Below, piece by piece: positions 8,313-18,796 of a stretch of 20,777 nt of DNA. The position numbers were made by a program, and so were the translations under genes. Where the stretch lies: positions 1 to 20,777 of the forward strand of contig JADGJL010000454.1 of NCBI GenBank assembly GCA_027600665.1, written 5' to 3'. This DNA is from Irineochytrium annulatum. Taxonomy: Eukaryota; Chytridiomycota; Chytridiomycetes; Chytridiales; Chytridiaceae. Position 1 is the first letter of the stretch. Every line of letters starts with the position of its first letter. The notes beneath the pieces were generated by a model. It did no database searches and was not told the origin of the DNA. It worked only from the letters and a program-made list of their open reading frames with translations.

Positions 8313-10058
8313 CGTCGCGCTCTGGACGAGGCGAACACGTCGGAGTTGAGGCAGGGGCCGGGTCGTTAGCGTCGGCAAGCGTCGGACAAGATGATGCGGT
8401 CGGTCGACGGCGGTGTTATGTATCGTGTCCGTGGATAACATGCTCGTCATTTATCTTGCGTCTACTTCCATCCTCCTCGATTTGTTTTTTTTTTTTTTCT
8501 GTAATGCGGTCGGGCCCTGAACAATGTGTGCAATCGGCGTAAAGCAAGGTGTCGCAAGCTGGCAACCTAGTTGAAGAAAAACATGGAGACTGTGGTAAAT
8601 TACCGCAGCCGAAACCAGCATCAGACCTCCCTACCCAGCCACACAGCCGCGACGGCGTCTCGCGTCCGATATTCCATACGCTCTGCTCCGCCTCAACTAG
8701 GCCAAAATACCGTTTCCATGTTTCTTGAGCTCTCAAACCGGCTCGCGGAACGTGGGGTGGCTACCTGACAGCTCGGGTCACACGCAGCCTGGGGTCCGAG
8801 TGGCCTGCGAGGGCTCATCGGCTCTTGAAGCGACGATCGTGGGTCGGCCAGCGGGGTTCAAAGAAAGTCTGTCTTCACAGACTTCGTCGCTTGCCCGTCC
8901 GCAGCGTGTGGCGCCGGTGCTGGGAAGCCCGTTGCGCCCCCTTGTTCTTTCGTGGACGGAGCGTGGATGTCCACCGAGACGGGTTGACGAGTGATGGATT
9001 GGTGATGGTGGACATTCGTTCGTCTCGCGGTCGCGGCGGCCTCAACAAGGGGCGACTACAGAAAGAAGTCCAGGACTTTGGATGGACTTAGGTTACATTA
9101 TTCACTTTATTGAGTTTACTGAGCATGCAGCTAAGGCTCGCCGCACAGGTTGTGAACGACCTCCTGCTGAGAGTCTGGAGTCGGAAGTTAAAAAAAGTGT
9201 AGAGATAACATCGCTTGTAAAATACACTGAACGCGTGTGCACTATCAGTCAGCACGGAGGTAGTTTCGGGTAATCATTAACAAGCCTCTCAGCGGCTTGT
9301 ACAGATGTGGATGGGGATAATCTACTAACAATACACATTGCGTCCGAACACAACAGATGTAGACGACGGCACGCCGTACAAAAGCAGATTCCAGCAGGCA
9401 GAAGGTCACGTAGTGGCACGCCGTGTGGGTCTGGGGCATGTTCGGTCGCAAAAGATACCGAAGATTCCTTAGGCCATGACAGCATTACTCGGCACTACGC
9501 AGAATGAGCAGCCAATTGAAATTTGGAGTTGATTTAAGTTCGCTTTGGGTATTATCATGTGAGCTGGCAGCCCTCTCAAGCCACCCGCGCAAGACGTCCT
9601 GCCTGGCGTAAAGCCATGACTTTTCAGACGGACCAACCCCCGCAGTGCTTCACGGCAGCCCATTCTTGAAACGGTAGAAACGTGGAAGCTGGGAAGGTCT
9701 GCCTGCTTAAACAGGAGAGTCCGCGGCAACGGCGCGACGAGGGTGCCATGGTCAATGACTCCAGGAAATAATCCCACCGGCTCGTGTTTTGAGGAACTAA
9801 CGGGCGGCAGGCTTCCAGCCCATTCACGCTGCATGTTACCACCGTCGACTTTTGAAAAAAAAGGAAACGAAAATTGAGGAATTGGTGGCACGAGGGATAA
9901 ATGAAAGGACGGTCGCGAGTGGCAGACTGATAGGTACGGATTACATAAGGTGGGCGTTAGCCCTCAAACCCCGACTGCAATCCAACGGTGTCGACGCTCA
10001 ACGCCAACCCGGGCCCTCCGTCGCTCAAACGCGTTCGCCGCCATCCTCGAGCGCGACG
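8313..10058. other. Spacer between divergent paralogs
   Basis: About 1.75 kb lies between the head-to-head paralog starts. The last ~75 nt before each ATG are recognisably alike (GACGCT, CCCGG, GTTCGCC and the GAGCGCGACG ATG context), so the duplication includes the 5' leader. The middle has a T-run near 8485-8498. A minus-strand ORF at 9834-9469 (121 residues from its ATG) and several other ORFs show no domains. The stretch must carry both promoters; no clear TATA box was found. No transposon, tRNA or rRNA was recognised. Confidence 0.4.
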
Positions 10059-12285
10059 ATGGCCGAGAACAACAACGACAGCTGCAACGACAACTACAAT
10101 CGCAACGGAAGCAGCGGTGGTGTGTGGGATCCCCTCGAGCTCCAGATTGCGCGAGCCCAGGCCGAGTTCGCCAACGCGAACCTCGAGTTCCAGCTCATGC
10201 GGTCGGTCGCGTCGTCCCTGCCCGAGGCCTCCAGCTTGGCCGCCTTCAGCAACGCGGCTTTGATGCCCGCCGCAGCCCTGTCGACGACAACTTCCGCTAT
10301 ATACCTGGACGACTTTCTACCCTGGGCTCCGCCGACCACGTCCCCCTACGTCGCGCCGCCCGTGCCGTCATCCTTTCGCTACGGAACCGCCAGCGGAGAA
10401 TCGGCATCTTTCAACTTCCCGCCACCGAGGGACTCCAACCGCAGCGCCGGCATGACCCTGGGCTCCAACCTCTTAAACTACCACCACTCCACTCTCCCGC
10501 CCTTCCTTCCTCCAACGACCATCCCGTCCCACTTCCTCCAACATCACCACACGACCACCTTCGTCCCTACAACCATGCTCCACTCGTCAGAACTCCACGC
10601 CCTGCTCATTCCTAATGCGCCCACACGCATCCCGCCGGATCCAAAGTGGACACACCCTGAGCCCGAGACGCCGCCAGTCGACATGACAGACTCCCGCGAC
10701 GCGCTCTCGGAGTCGCCACCTGGCGCCATTTGGTCCTTCCACCCATCCGCAAACCCGGTCGTCGCCCCCGGGCGAACGAGCTCCATCACTTCCTCATCGT
10801 CCCGCCACTCATCCCCCGTGATCGGTCCAACCCTCCTCTCGCAGCCGCTCGCGGCGTCATCGTCGTCGTCGTCGGGCGGCGCCCCCTCGCAGCCGGCCGT
10901 GATCGTAACGCGAAAGCGCCGCTCCCGCGCCCGCAACGCCGTCCGCGAGGTGCTGTGCGGCTGCGGCGTCTGCGGCGCGCCCCTGGGCAGCATGCACCTC
11001 GTCGGGGAGGAGGACGACTTCGCGGCGCCGTTCGTGTGCGATGTCGTGTGCGCGTCGTGTGGCGGGGATGGTGAGAGCGGGGGAGGCAGTAAGGGGAAGA
11101 AGAGAAAGAGGGGTGCCAGGAAACGCGTTGAGTGCAGGATATGCCTGGAGGTGCAGGGGAGCGGCGGGTGCAGGGTTCCCGCCGGTGACGAAAGGAGGGC
11201 CGCTGGCGCGGAGGCGTGGATCGAGCCATCTTTTAAGGCTGAACTGTTCTGCAGAAGTTGCGAGGAGGAATTTCGTTAGTAGTTTCATGATTGATCTAAC
11301 CTGCTGTCAAATTTACTAAAACTAAATCCCCTTCCAAGGTTTCTGCTCAAGCTGTGGCGGCGGCTCCACAACGCGTTCCGGGAAATGGCGCCCGCGCCAG
11401 CTCTTCAACGCCTCCCGCAAGACCTGCCTTCTTCCACACTCCCGCGCCGGGTCGGCCTCGCAGCTCCACACAGTCTCCTACCGTCTGCTCACCAGCACCT
11501 CCACACCGACAATCGACTACACTCCCATCGTGATGCTCGGCGACGAAATGACAGACATCCCCTTCGCCGCAACATCATCATGTCCCCCCGAAGTGGCCAT
11601 CAGGGAGCTGACGCCCGTCATCCAGGATCACGTCGAGTCAACCTTACTCCAGACCATGGACGCGACCGTCATGCGCGGGTCCTCCCTGCCGACCTTTGAG
11701 TCCCTCTCGTGCCGCGCGACGGAGCTCCGCGCCGAGGTCGCCCGCTTCCTGGACCCGTCCAGCCGCTCCCCGGGCGTGAGACGGTATCTCAACGTCGTGT
11801 ACTCGCCGGACGCGCGTCCGACGGGACAGCGCAGGGCCGTCGTTGGCGCTGGCGGGTGGGCCGTCGGAGCGTGCCTGGCGTTCTACTGGGACGTGACGCG
11901 ACGCGTAGTGGGGTGCGCGTTCAGCAGCTGTCGCGTTCAGATGTCGGGCCGGTCCGACGTGCTGCTTCAGGAGCTTCGGCTGTCGCTGCTCCGGATTCAG
12001 CGGGACGCGGACGCGGGTTTGGAAAGGCCGAGCCAGATCTCCGTCGCCGTTACGAGGGGCGGGCGGTTGTACACGCGGACGGAGGCGGTGTTGAGGTCTT
12101 GCGGGTTCGCGACAATAGGCGAGTATTTGGGGGGCCTGGGGATGGGCGGGGTAAAGGACACGGAGAGGGAGGAGCTCAGGGAACGGTTAAAGGGAGCTTG
12201 TGGGATGGATGAAGGGCAGAGCGATGGGTTTGAGACATTCGTGGCGGACTGCAGGGCGACCGGGGAGCTGCTTGCGATTGATTAG
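10059..12285 (+). CDS. Paralog B: Cys-rich zinc-binding protein with conserved C-terminal domain
   Basis: Two exons: 10059-11274 and 11339-12285. The 64-nt intron (C|GTTAGT .. CCAAG|GT) is in the same place and phase as in paralog A. The product is 720 residues. The same plan is seen: an Asn/Ser-rich start, a helix LELQIARAQAEFANANLEFQ, a long Ser/Pro/Thr-rich region with DSRDALSESPP, CxxC pairs (CGVC, CASC, CRIC, CRSC, CSSC), a basic run KGKKRKRGARKR, then GKWRPRQLFNASRKTCLL and the conserved C terminus. N-terminal regions differ in sequence and His/Pro content, while most differences past the zinc region are silent. Both copies therefore look functional. No ATG lies upstream in frame, so the start is firm. 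Function is unknown; nuclear location is inferred from the basic run. Confidence 0.88.
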
Positions 12286-12725
12286 AGGACACCTTTATTT
12301 ACCATCTACTCTTCTATATTTTTCTTAAAATTTTATTTTCTTCAGTTTTTTCTTTTGCGACCACATACCAACGCCGTGAAGCAATTATTACATATTTATG
12401 ATGAAGGACATCCTTTTTTGCAAGAAATGCTGGGTAGATAAATTTTTGATTTGCGGGCACCTCAGTTGAACACGATGCAGTTTACTGGCATGAATTTCTA
12501 TTTCATCCCCATTCTTAAAGACTAAATCGCATCATGCGTCGTCCACACTCCGTTATCCAGGGAAGAAACGATATGCAGTACCAACTGTGGTACCTAAATC
12601 ATTGTAACACTTAAGCGGCCTCACAAATATGCTTCGACTCCGGCATTTTAAGTACATATGGAGGTACCGACCCAAAAAAGAAAACGTCCCACACACAAAA
12701 AAAAGCAAAATAGTTGGTTATAAAG
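12286..12725. other. Convergent intergenic spacer
   Basis: AT-rich DNA between the ends of paralog B (plus) and the redox gene (minus). It includes T- and A-rich tracts at 12296-12360 and 12672-12710 that can serve as polyadenylation regions for both. No ORF of note is seen. Confidence 0.5.
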
Positions 12726-15700
12726 TTAAACCAAAATTGCGCCACTCCCCATCAAAACGACCTCCTCCGCCGCGATCCGAGAACCTCCTTCTCTAATCAT
12801 TCGATCGACCTCGTCGCAGAACCCATCCGATCCGCAAACGACCACCAACGGTCCCTTCCCTTCGTCCAACGTCGACTCCGACATCCCCCTACCGCCGCTT
12901 TCCTCGCGACCTCCACCTAAGGCCTCGACGACCTCCTCGACGAGAGCAACATCCAGCGGCCGCGAGCACACGAACCCTGCGGCACCGCCGCCGCGCTCCA
13001 GGGTCGCGACCTCGGCCGTGAGTGGCGCCGACGACGAGCCAGGACGGCCTAAGGTCCAGAAACACTGGATCAAATCAGGGTATGCGAGGACGGCGCAGCG
13101 GAGGATGTCGGGGCAGATGATGGAGCGCGCGGAGCTGAAGGAGGCAATAAGGGTCATCCGGATGGGTGGGGTAAGGGGCGGGCGAGTCAGCGTGAGAGGG
13201 AAAGTGCCTGTCTCGCCTAATAAAATTCGCAAGCATTAGCATTGAGGGTGACGAACTGATGCTCTTACCCGTCGTGATATTCGTTCCGTAACCCCATCCG
13301 CCCGCGTAGTGATGTGAGACCGATACTTTGTCGCCCACCTGCAGACGAATCTGCCCTTGCCCCGCAGGAGCATAGGCCCCGACGACGTTCAAAGGCTGAT
13401 TAACCGGCATGAGCGCCGCCGTGACAAGCTGTAGGAACGGCGCGATGCCCGTCCCGCCGGCAAAGAAGATGACCTCCCGCGGCTGTTCCTCCAGCCTCCT
13501 CACCATCGACGGCGCCTCCTCCGTCTGAACGCCGACATCGGGTGGCAAAAACCTCCTCCCGATCGGCCCACGGATTTTCACCTGCACACCTCCGACCCTG
13601 CAGGACTCCAGCCACCTCGACATGACTCCCCTCTCGACAACCCTAACCAGTACCTCGAACGCGGCTGGGGAGCCGTTGACGGGAGTGTAGTACCTCGACA
13701 CCCTCCTCCCGCTAATCCTGGCCTCGATCTCCACGCACTCGCCGAAAGCGAACGCAGGCTCTGCGAAGCTCCGCCTTGTCGGGTGGATCAGCGCGAACCG
13801 AAGCCTGATGACGTCCCCTTGCCGCTGCGAGCCCTCGTGCGTGCGCGCCGTGACGGCGTACCGCCGGAATTCGTCCGACGACCTCGAATCATCGACTAAG
13901 TGGCCAACGAAGTACGACGCCAGCCGGGTGACCGCTTGGAGGGAGTGCGGGTTTATGCGACGGGACGTCAAAATCGCGCGCCAGTCGCGTTCCGTAAGCG
14001 GGTCGGCCGCGGTATCGAAGCGGGAGAGCAAATCCGGAAGCGGTGGCGGGATGCAGGTCCGCGGAGGGGCCACGGGAGGTAGGGCGGGCAGGGCGACGTC
14101 TGGTTCAGGCGGAGCAGGCGGGGCTGTGGGCAGCCTAGCTTGATCGGGGCTAAGGAGCTCGGAGGTTTTGAAGCCGGATTCTTGGAAGAAATCCTACAAA
14201 GCCGTCCGTTACTTCAAATATACTTGCCCACAGTTGTACGATAGCAGATATGACCTACATATGATATATCCGTTCCAGCGACGTTCTGCAACACAACCGA
14301 CCCGCCCGGGTGCGAGTGCAGCCACAACGTCGCATCGAAGACGTATCGCCCATCCGCGACCACGAGGATTCTCCCGCTCGCAACCTCTGCATTTAACGTC
14401 GCCCATGTGAAGACACTTCTCCCGGTGCTACCGTCCTTGCTGGAATTGGATGATATCGACATCCTGTTCCCCATGATCCTCTCCAACGCCTTCACCGATG
14501 AGTACTTGGAGAACGTCTTCCCGTCATCGCTGCCCGCGCTGCTAGCGGGTTTCATATTTCGGTGTCGGACCGAGCGGTACCGAACCAGCTCGGCGATACC
14601 GAAAACACAAAACCAGAAGGCGAGTACGAGGAGGAGGTAAATGTAATTGGCGTTCTTGTTTCTGAAGGTGCCGTTCCAAGGAAACATGATACACATGCCG
14701 AGAATTACCTGGGTGATAGTAATTAGCATGCTTAGAAGCAGCAATATCCGACCAACAAATAACCGATTATACCTGTATAATGCCGCCAACAAGCAGAATA
14801 GTCCCGAGCCCTGAATGATACCACTTGATGTAACTCGCGACAATTTGGAGGCCGTCAGAAAGCATTCGCCCTCGATTGAATATTCCGCCGACCACTTGCA
14901 GAGCAATAAGGAACAGAAGGAAAATCTGTCGACGCATTTGCGTAAATTTTTCTCGGGTCTTCAAACGCGATCCACAAAGTCGTATTTACCCCAAATGCAG
15001 CATGTGGTGTGTTCCAAGCATTCCAGTTGACACCCACCACCACGACGAAAGCGATAATTGCGACGCACGCCAGCACCTGCCCGGCGATGTGCGCGACGAT
15101 GCTGTACCGCATGAACCGCAGATACCTCGCGATAAAGACCATCGCCGGCAACCACACGAGCCACACCATGGCCATCCCGAGGGCGTGCGTCCTCATCGGC
15201 ACCTGGACCGTGTAGCTGCTCGAGAAACCGCCGCCAATCCAGTCGATGGTGCCCGCCCCGCAGCTTGTGGCCCCGTGCATTCGCACCTTGGTGCTCCTGG
15301 GGTCGACGATGGCGGTTGCTGGCATGACCTGGTTATTGTCAAAGGCCCATACAATCCAGCCGGCCTGATCCGCAGCCAGAGCTTCAAGCGGCATATGCCA
15401 CTCGCAGAAATAAGCGCCCGCGGCGGCGTCGATGCCTCCGCTGAGCGGTGTGACAGGGTAGGTGGCGTCCTGGGGCGCGACGGAACCGTAGACGGATGTC
15501 TGCCCAAGGCCGTTCAGGAAGACCCCGGCCGTCCCATTCTACATCCCAACGTTGGGTCAGTGCATCCGCGCGATCACGACAACGACGGCGAGATCTCTCA
15601 CTCACCGTCCCGTTCGAGACCCTGCAAGCGACCAGAGGCGAGAACAGCATGGAACGCCCGAAGCCGATGCCGTGATAGTTCCCGTCCCTCGCGCCGGAGG

Positions 15701-15932
15701 TCTGCACGATCAGGGCCGCATGTACAAGCCTGTTCTGGTCGATGGTCCAGCGGAGAGAGGAGGTGAAGCCGGGCTGGCTGACCAAGCCGGCCGAGAATGG
15801 TGCTGGGCTCGCGCCGGCGGCGACGAAAGGCGGGAGCGACGTCGCACTGAACTTCGTACCGGCGTCGGCCGATACCGCCGACGGGGACCAGGCGAGGAGG
15901 ACGAGGACAAGGAGCCGCGCATGTGATAGCAT
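12726..15932 (-). CDS. DOMON - cytochrome b561 - cytochrome b5 - b5 reductase fusion with inserted SH3-like domain
   Basis: Six exons: 15932-15606, 15538-14990, 14925-14773, 14708-14259, 14193-13269, 13216-12726. Introns are 52-67 nt; the first four are phase 0, the last phase 1. Length is 964 residues. A signal peptide covers 1-22. The DOMON domain has likely heme ligands M95 (GRSMLFSP) and H197 (RMHG). Cytochrome b561 has five helices and four heme histidines: H227, H259, H288, H329. The b5 module has HPGG (H476), with the second ligand probably H576 (NPHSL) after a Pro-rich insert at 514-545. The reductase has RYYT (660-663), GVMS, GPIGRRF, FFAGGTGIAP (735-744) and VCGSDGF (929-935). SH3-like residues about 762-813 interrupt its NAD half. 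Electrons would run NAD(P)H, FAD, b5, b561, DOMON to an outside acceptor such as ferric iron. DOMON-b561 and b5-reductase pairings are known; this full chain is inferred from one continuous set of splices. Confidence 0.88.
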
Positions 15933-16683
15933 TGGATCGGACTTCCGCGAGTTTTCACACTTCAATTGTCGATGTGCTGCCGCCACGTATTCGCCCTTCC
16001 TGACATTTATGTGGCGCGTTTTACTCCCAGCGTCTCTTAAGATGCAGCGATCGAAGTTTACAACATTTTTTATTTTCTTTTCTTGTTTGGTTGGATTGAA
16101 CCATCGGGCAGTTGTCAAGAGCATCTACGCGGGCAAACAGACAAGGTAAAGATACGCTGCGGTGAGGGGGAGACGTAAAAACCAAAAAGACGAAGACAAA
16201 GTGGCCCATAGTCGTCTCACCGCTGATTGGCGTTGCGCATATCAATGGATACACCTGTTTGTTATTCTGTTCTTTTGCATATGGAAATCTCTTCATCGTG
16301 CCAAGACTTCTTCCGCAAGTATGCATTAGCTGTTCAGCTCCCGTCGGTACCAGCGCCACATCTGGCAGCACACGAACTCGTAGCTATCGCTGAGGGCTTG
16401 GATTTCGCTTTAGAACGCAAAATTTATTTTCTGTAGCTCACAAAATAGAAGTGAAAGTAATATGAAATGTTTGGCGAAAAGGAAAAAAAGGTTTAAGTAG
16501 GTAGGAAGACAAATCCCTCCTGTTTGTTTAGCATCAGGCAGTCGCGGTAAAGAAATACAGACGGAAGAATAGCAATGCAGAAACGGCTCGTCAAAAAGTT
16601 GATGGATAACTGAAGGAGAACCAAGACCGGAAAAGGCTAGCAAGAGAAAAGAGGAACCCGGCCCCTTTCTGCCCGCGAACGTC
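15933..16683. other. Intergenic spacer upstream of the redox gene
   Basis: This holds the promoter of the minus-strand redox gene and the 3' UTR of the GPI-protein gene. A CATAAATG element on the minus strand near 16004-16011 is only a weak TATA candidate. The plus-strand ORF at 16227-16436 lacks any recognisable domain. Nothing else is seen. Confidence 0.4.
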
Positions 16684-17757
16684 TCAGAAAGCGAAAAGCG
16701 CCGCCACGGCGACAGCGACACCGGCAACGTACGCGCCCGCAGCCTGCGACGTCGCCCCGTTGTAAACCAAGTTAGCAGCCTGCGTCGAATGCACATAGTA
16801 GGCCGGGGTCGTCACAGCGGCGGCGGCCGACGAATGGGCGTAGTACACCGGCGTGCTCGTCACGATCGCCGCGCGCGAGCTGTATGCCGGGGTCGTGATC
16901 TCCGGGTCGCAGACGGGCGAGTACGCAGGTGTGCTGACGACGGCGGCGCGCGTGCTGTGCACATACGAGGGGGTTGTGATCGCCGGCGCGGCGGAGGAGT
17001 GGGCGGCGTAGTAGGCAGGTGTCGTCTGTACGATCGCGGCCTTGGAGGAGTAAGATGGCGTTGTGATGACGGGTGCAGCGCTAGAGTGTGCGGTGTAGTA
17101 GAGGGGCGTGGAGACGAGCGCGGCCTTTGTAGAGACGATGCAGGGCTTGGTGACGACCGCGGCCTTTGAGGAGTATCCATAGGACGGGGTCGTGACGCTT
17201 TGGGCGAAGAATTGTTAGTTGCAAGCTCCAATAAATAAGCAAATAAGGAAGCCACCCAAGAACTTACACAGCGGCCCTAGAGGAGTAAGCAGGCGTGGTG
17301 TGCACGTACTCGTACCCCGGCGCGGTCTTGATGGGCGCAGCAGCCGAGTGGGCTTCGTACTCGTACCCAGGCGCCGTCCTGATCGGCGCTGCGGCCGAGT
17401 GGGCTCCGTACACGGGCGGGTCATCGTGCTTGTACGTCGGCTCCGCGAGAGCGGCGGCGGCGGCGCTGTGTGGCTCGTAGTAGGCGGGGCTGGCCTTGAC
17501 GGGCGCGGCGGTGGAATGGACGTAGCCGGGCGCCGGGTGGTCGTCGCCGTACTCAACGTCGACGTTCCAGACTGGCTCGGAGTCGATGTCGACGTCGGCA
17601 TCAAAGTCGACGAGGTCGGGGTCGACTTCACGCTGTTTGAAAGAAGTTAGAGCGCGTTCGCCACACGAAGGAACAGAAGCGAAGACAGTACCTTGGCGAC
17701 GGCGGCGTTAGCGACAAGTGCCGAGGCGGCGAGGAAGGCGATGGCGTTGGCGAGCAT
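16684..17757 (-). CDS. GPI-anchored, repeat-rich cell-surface protein
   Basis: Three exons: 17757-17692, 17632-17268, 17197-16684. Introns are 59 and 70 nt, both with CTAAC branch points; the second donor is canonical GTAAGT. The product is 314 residues. The first exon encodes only the signal peptide (MLANAIAFLAASALVANAAVAK). Exon 2 opens with an acidic stretch (DFDADVDIDSEP), then Ala/Pro/Tyr/His repeats such as APGYEYEAHSAAAPIKT. Exon 3 continues with looser TTPAYY.HSSAA units and two or three lone cysteines. The last 24 residues (ending AGVAVAVAALFAF) form a small-residue site plus hydrophobic tail, as for GPI attachment. The low-complexity repeats suggest a wall or spore-coat structural protein; this role is inferred. 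Base counting near the exon 1 donor carries one-base uncertainty, but the repeat frame fixes the phase. Confidence 0.82.
17308..17409 (-). repeat. Two 51-bp tandem units in the GPI-protein gene
   Basis: Units 17308-17358 and 17359-17409 match at about 44 of 51 positions and encode a 17-residue period (YEAHSAAAPIKTAPGYE type). They are the freshest copies of the degenerate repeat that fills the protein, so the array can still expand or contract. Confidence 0.75.
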
Positions 17758-18796
17758 TGCTGATGAAGGAACTAGTGGGTGAGTAATCGGAGATGTTGTT
17801 GGTGGGGTCTCCAGAAGATCTCGAGTCGCGTTCTTATAAGCTTGCAGGCAGTGGTGAACTTACCGAGTTCGAGGCGCTACATAACAACGGATGTATGAAA
17901 GCATGCGAGACGAAGTTCCTTTGCATATCGGAGCACGGGGTTGTTTGGTGTTCCGCGTTAAGACTTTCGGCTCATGTTGTGGTTGGTGGCCACTCGGGAT
18001 CTGGCGTATCTCGGATGGTAGCGAAGGCAAGTGGACGTGGCGATGGCGCTCGCGCTGGTTGATGGCGATGGCGACTTGCGTCAAGGCTCGCCGAAACGAA
18101 TAACACGCCTCCAAAGCAGTCACCAGCCGCCGAGAGGTCGCAACCACCCGCGAGTCTCGGATGGCGATCTCGGCTGATACCACGGGCCGAGGACGGGGAG
18201 CATCGACTCCCAACAACATGGGTCGCGCTTTTTCAACATTGCCCACCTGCCAGAGCGACGACCTTGCGACCATCCGGTCATCGAAATGCTCGCGTCCTCG
18301 GCCGTCGCCGGCTACAGCATGGCGTTCACTGCGCCTACGCAGCGTCACGCCCCGCCCATTCTCCCGGCGCGGATAACTCGGCATTCACGCCGCACCGCCG
18401 GCTCGCAATTGAAAACGCGGCGCGCAACCGTTGTGGGTATTTGTTGTCGTCAGAGGGGGTTAACCACGGTGGGTGGCAAGGCTATGACGGGTTAAGATGG
18501 CCCTACGTCCGGATCGGATGTTGATCTGGTTGTTGCATGCATGCAAGACGCGTTAATTAAAGCCCGAGAAGCCCATCGCGCGTCAAGCTTCACATCCCAT
18601 TTCTCCACGAGAACAAACGCAACCAGAGCTCGCATTTTACTGCTAGTACAATAATAGCACACGCTCAGATTTTCACCATGACGGCTTTCCCCAGGATATC
18701 GATAACCTCGTAAATGCGGGCATTCTCGCTAGAGGCGAGCTATAAAAGTAGGCTGCGCGACGTGATCTCTGGGCAGCCTTCAACCGTTCTCCAAAG
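17758..18796. promoter_or_regulatory. Divergent promoter region of two secreted-protein genes
   Basis: About 1.04 kb lies between the starts of the GPI-protein gene (minus) and the small secreted-protein gene (plus). TATA-type boxes occur at both ends: CTTATAAGAA on the minus strand at about 17831-17840, and TATAAAAG on the plus strand at 18741-18748. A TGCATGCATGCA run sits near 18534-18545. A 174-residue minus-strand ORF at 17860-18384 is Arg-rich and domainless, and I do not take it as a gene. Confidence 0.5.
18741..18748 (+). promoter_or_regulatory. TATA box of the secreted-protein gene
   Basis: TATAAAAG lies 56 nt before the ATG at 18797. This is the expected spacing for a start site about 30 nt downstream and a short leader. 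Confidence 0.65.

Noticed and set aside
9469..9891. 140-residue minus-strand ORF in the paralog spacer
   Set aside because: It starts at GTG (first ATG at 9834) and has no recognisable domain, signal or splice support. It lies where the paralog B promoter should be.
10786..11288. Antisense ORFs of 143-149 residues
   Set aside because: They are shadows of the GC-rich Ser and Cys codons of paralog B.
12726..14193. Separate cytochrome b5 reductase gene
   Set aside because: An independent start is possible in the exon 5 frame, but the upstream exon ends inside the b5 fold (GTDISY) and splices in phase 0 into DFFQESGF, so the b5 domain needs both exons.
17308..17409. CRISPR-like repeat array
   Set aside because: The repeats are contiguous, in frame and coding, with no spacers, and the setting is eukaryotic.
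17215..17631. 138-residue Thr/Ser/Pro-rich minus-strand ORF
   Set aside because: It is a frame-shifted reading of exon 2 of the GPI protein. The other frame carries the regular Tyr/His/Ala repeats that continue in exon 3.
17860..18384. 174-residue minus-strand ORF
   Set aside because: It is Arg-rich without domain, repeats or splice context, and lies in the divergent promoter region.
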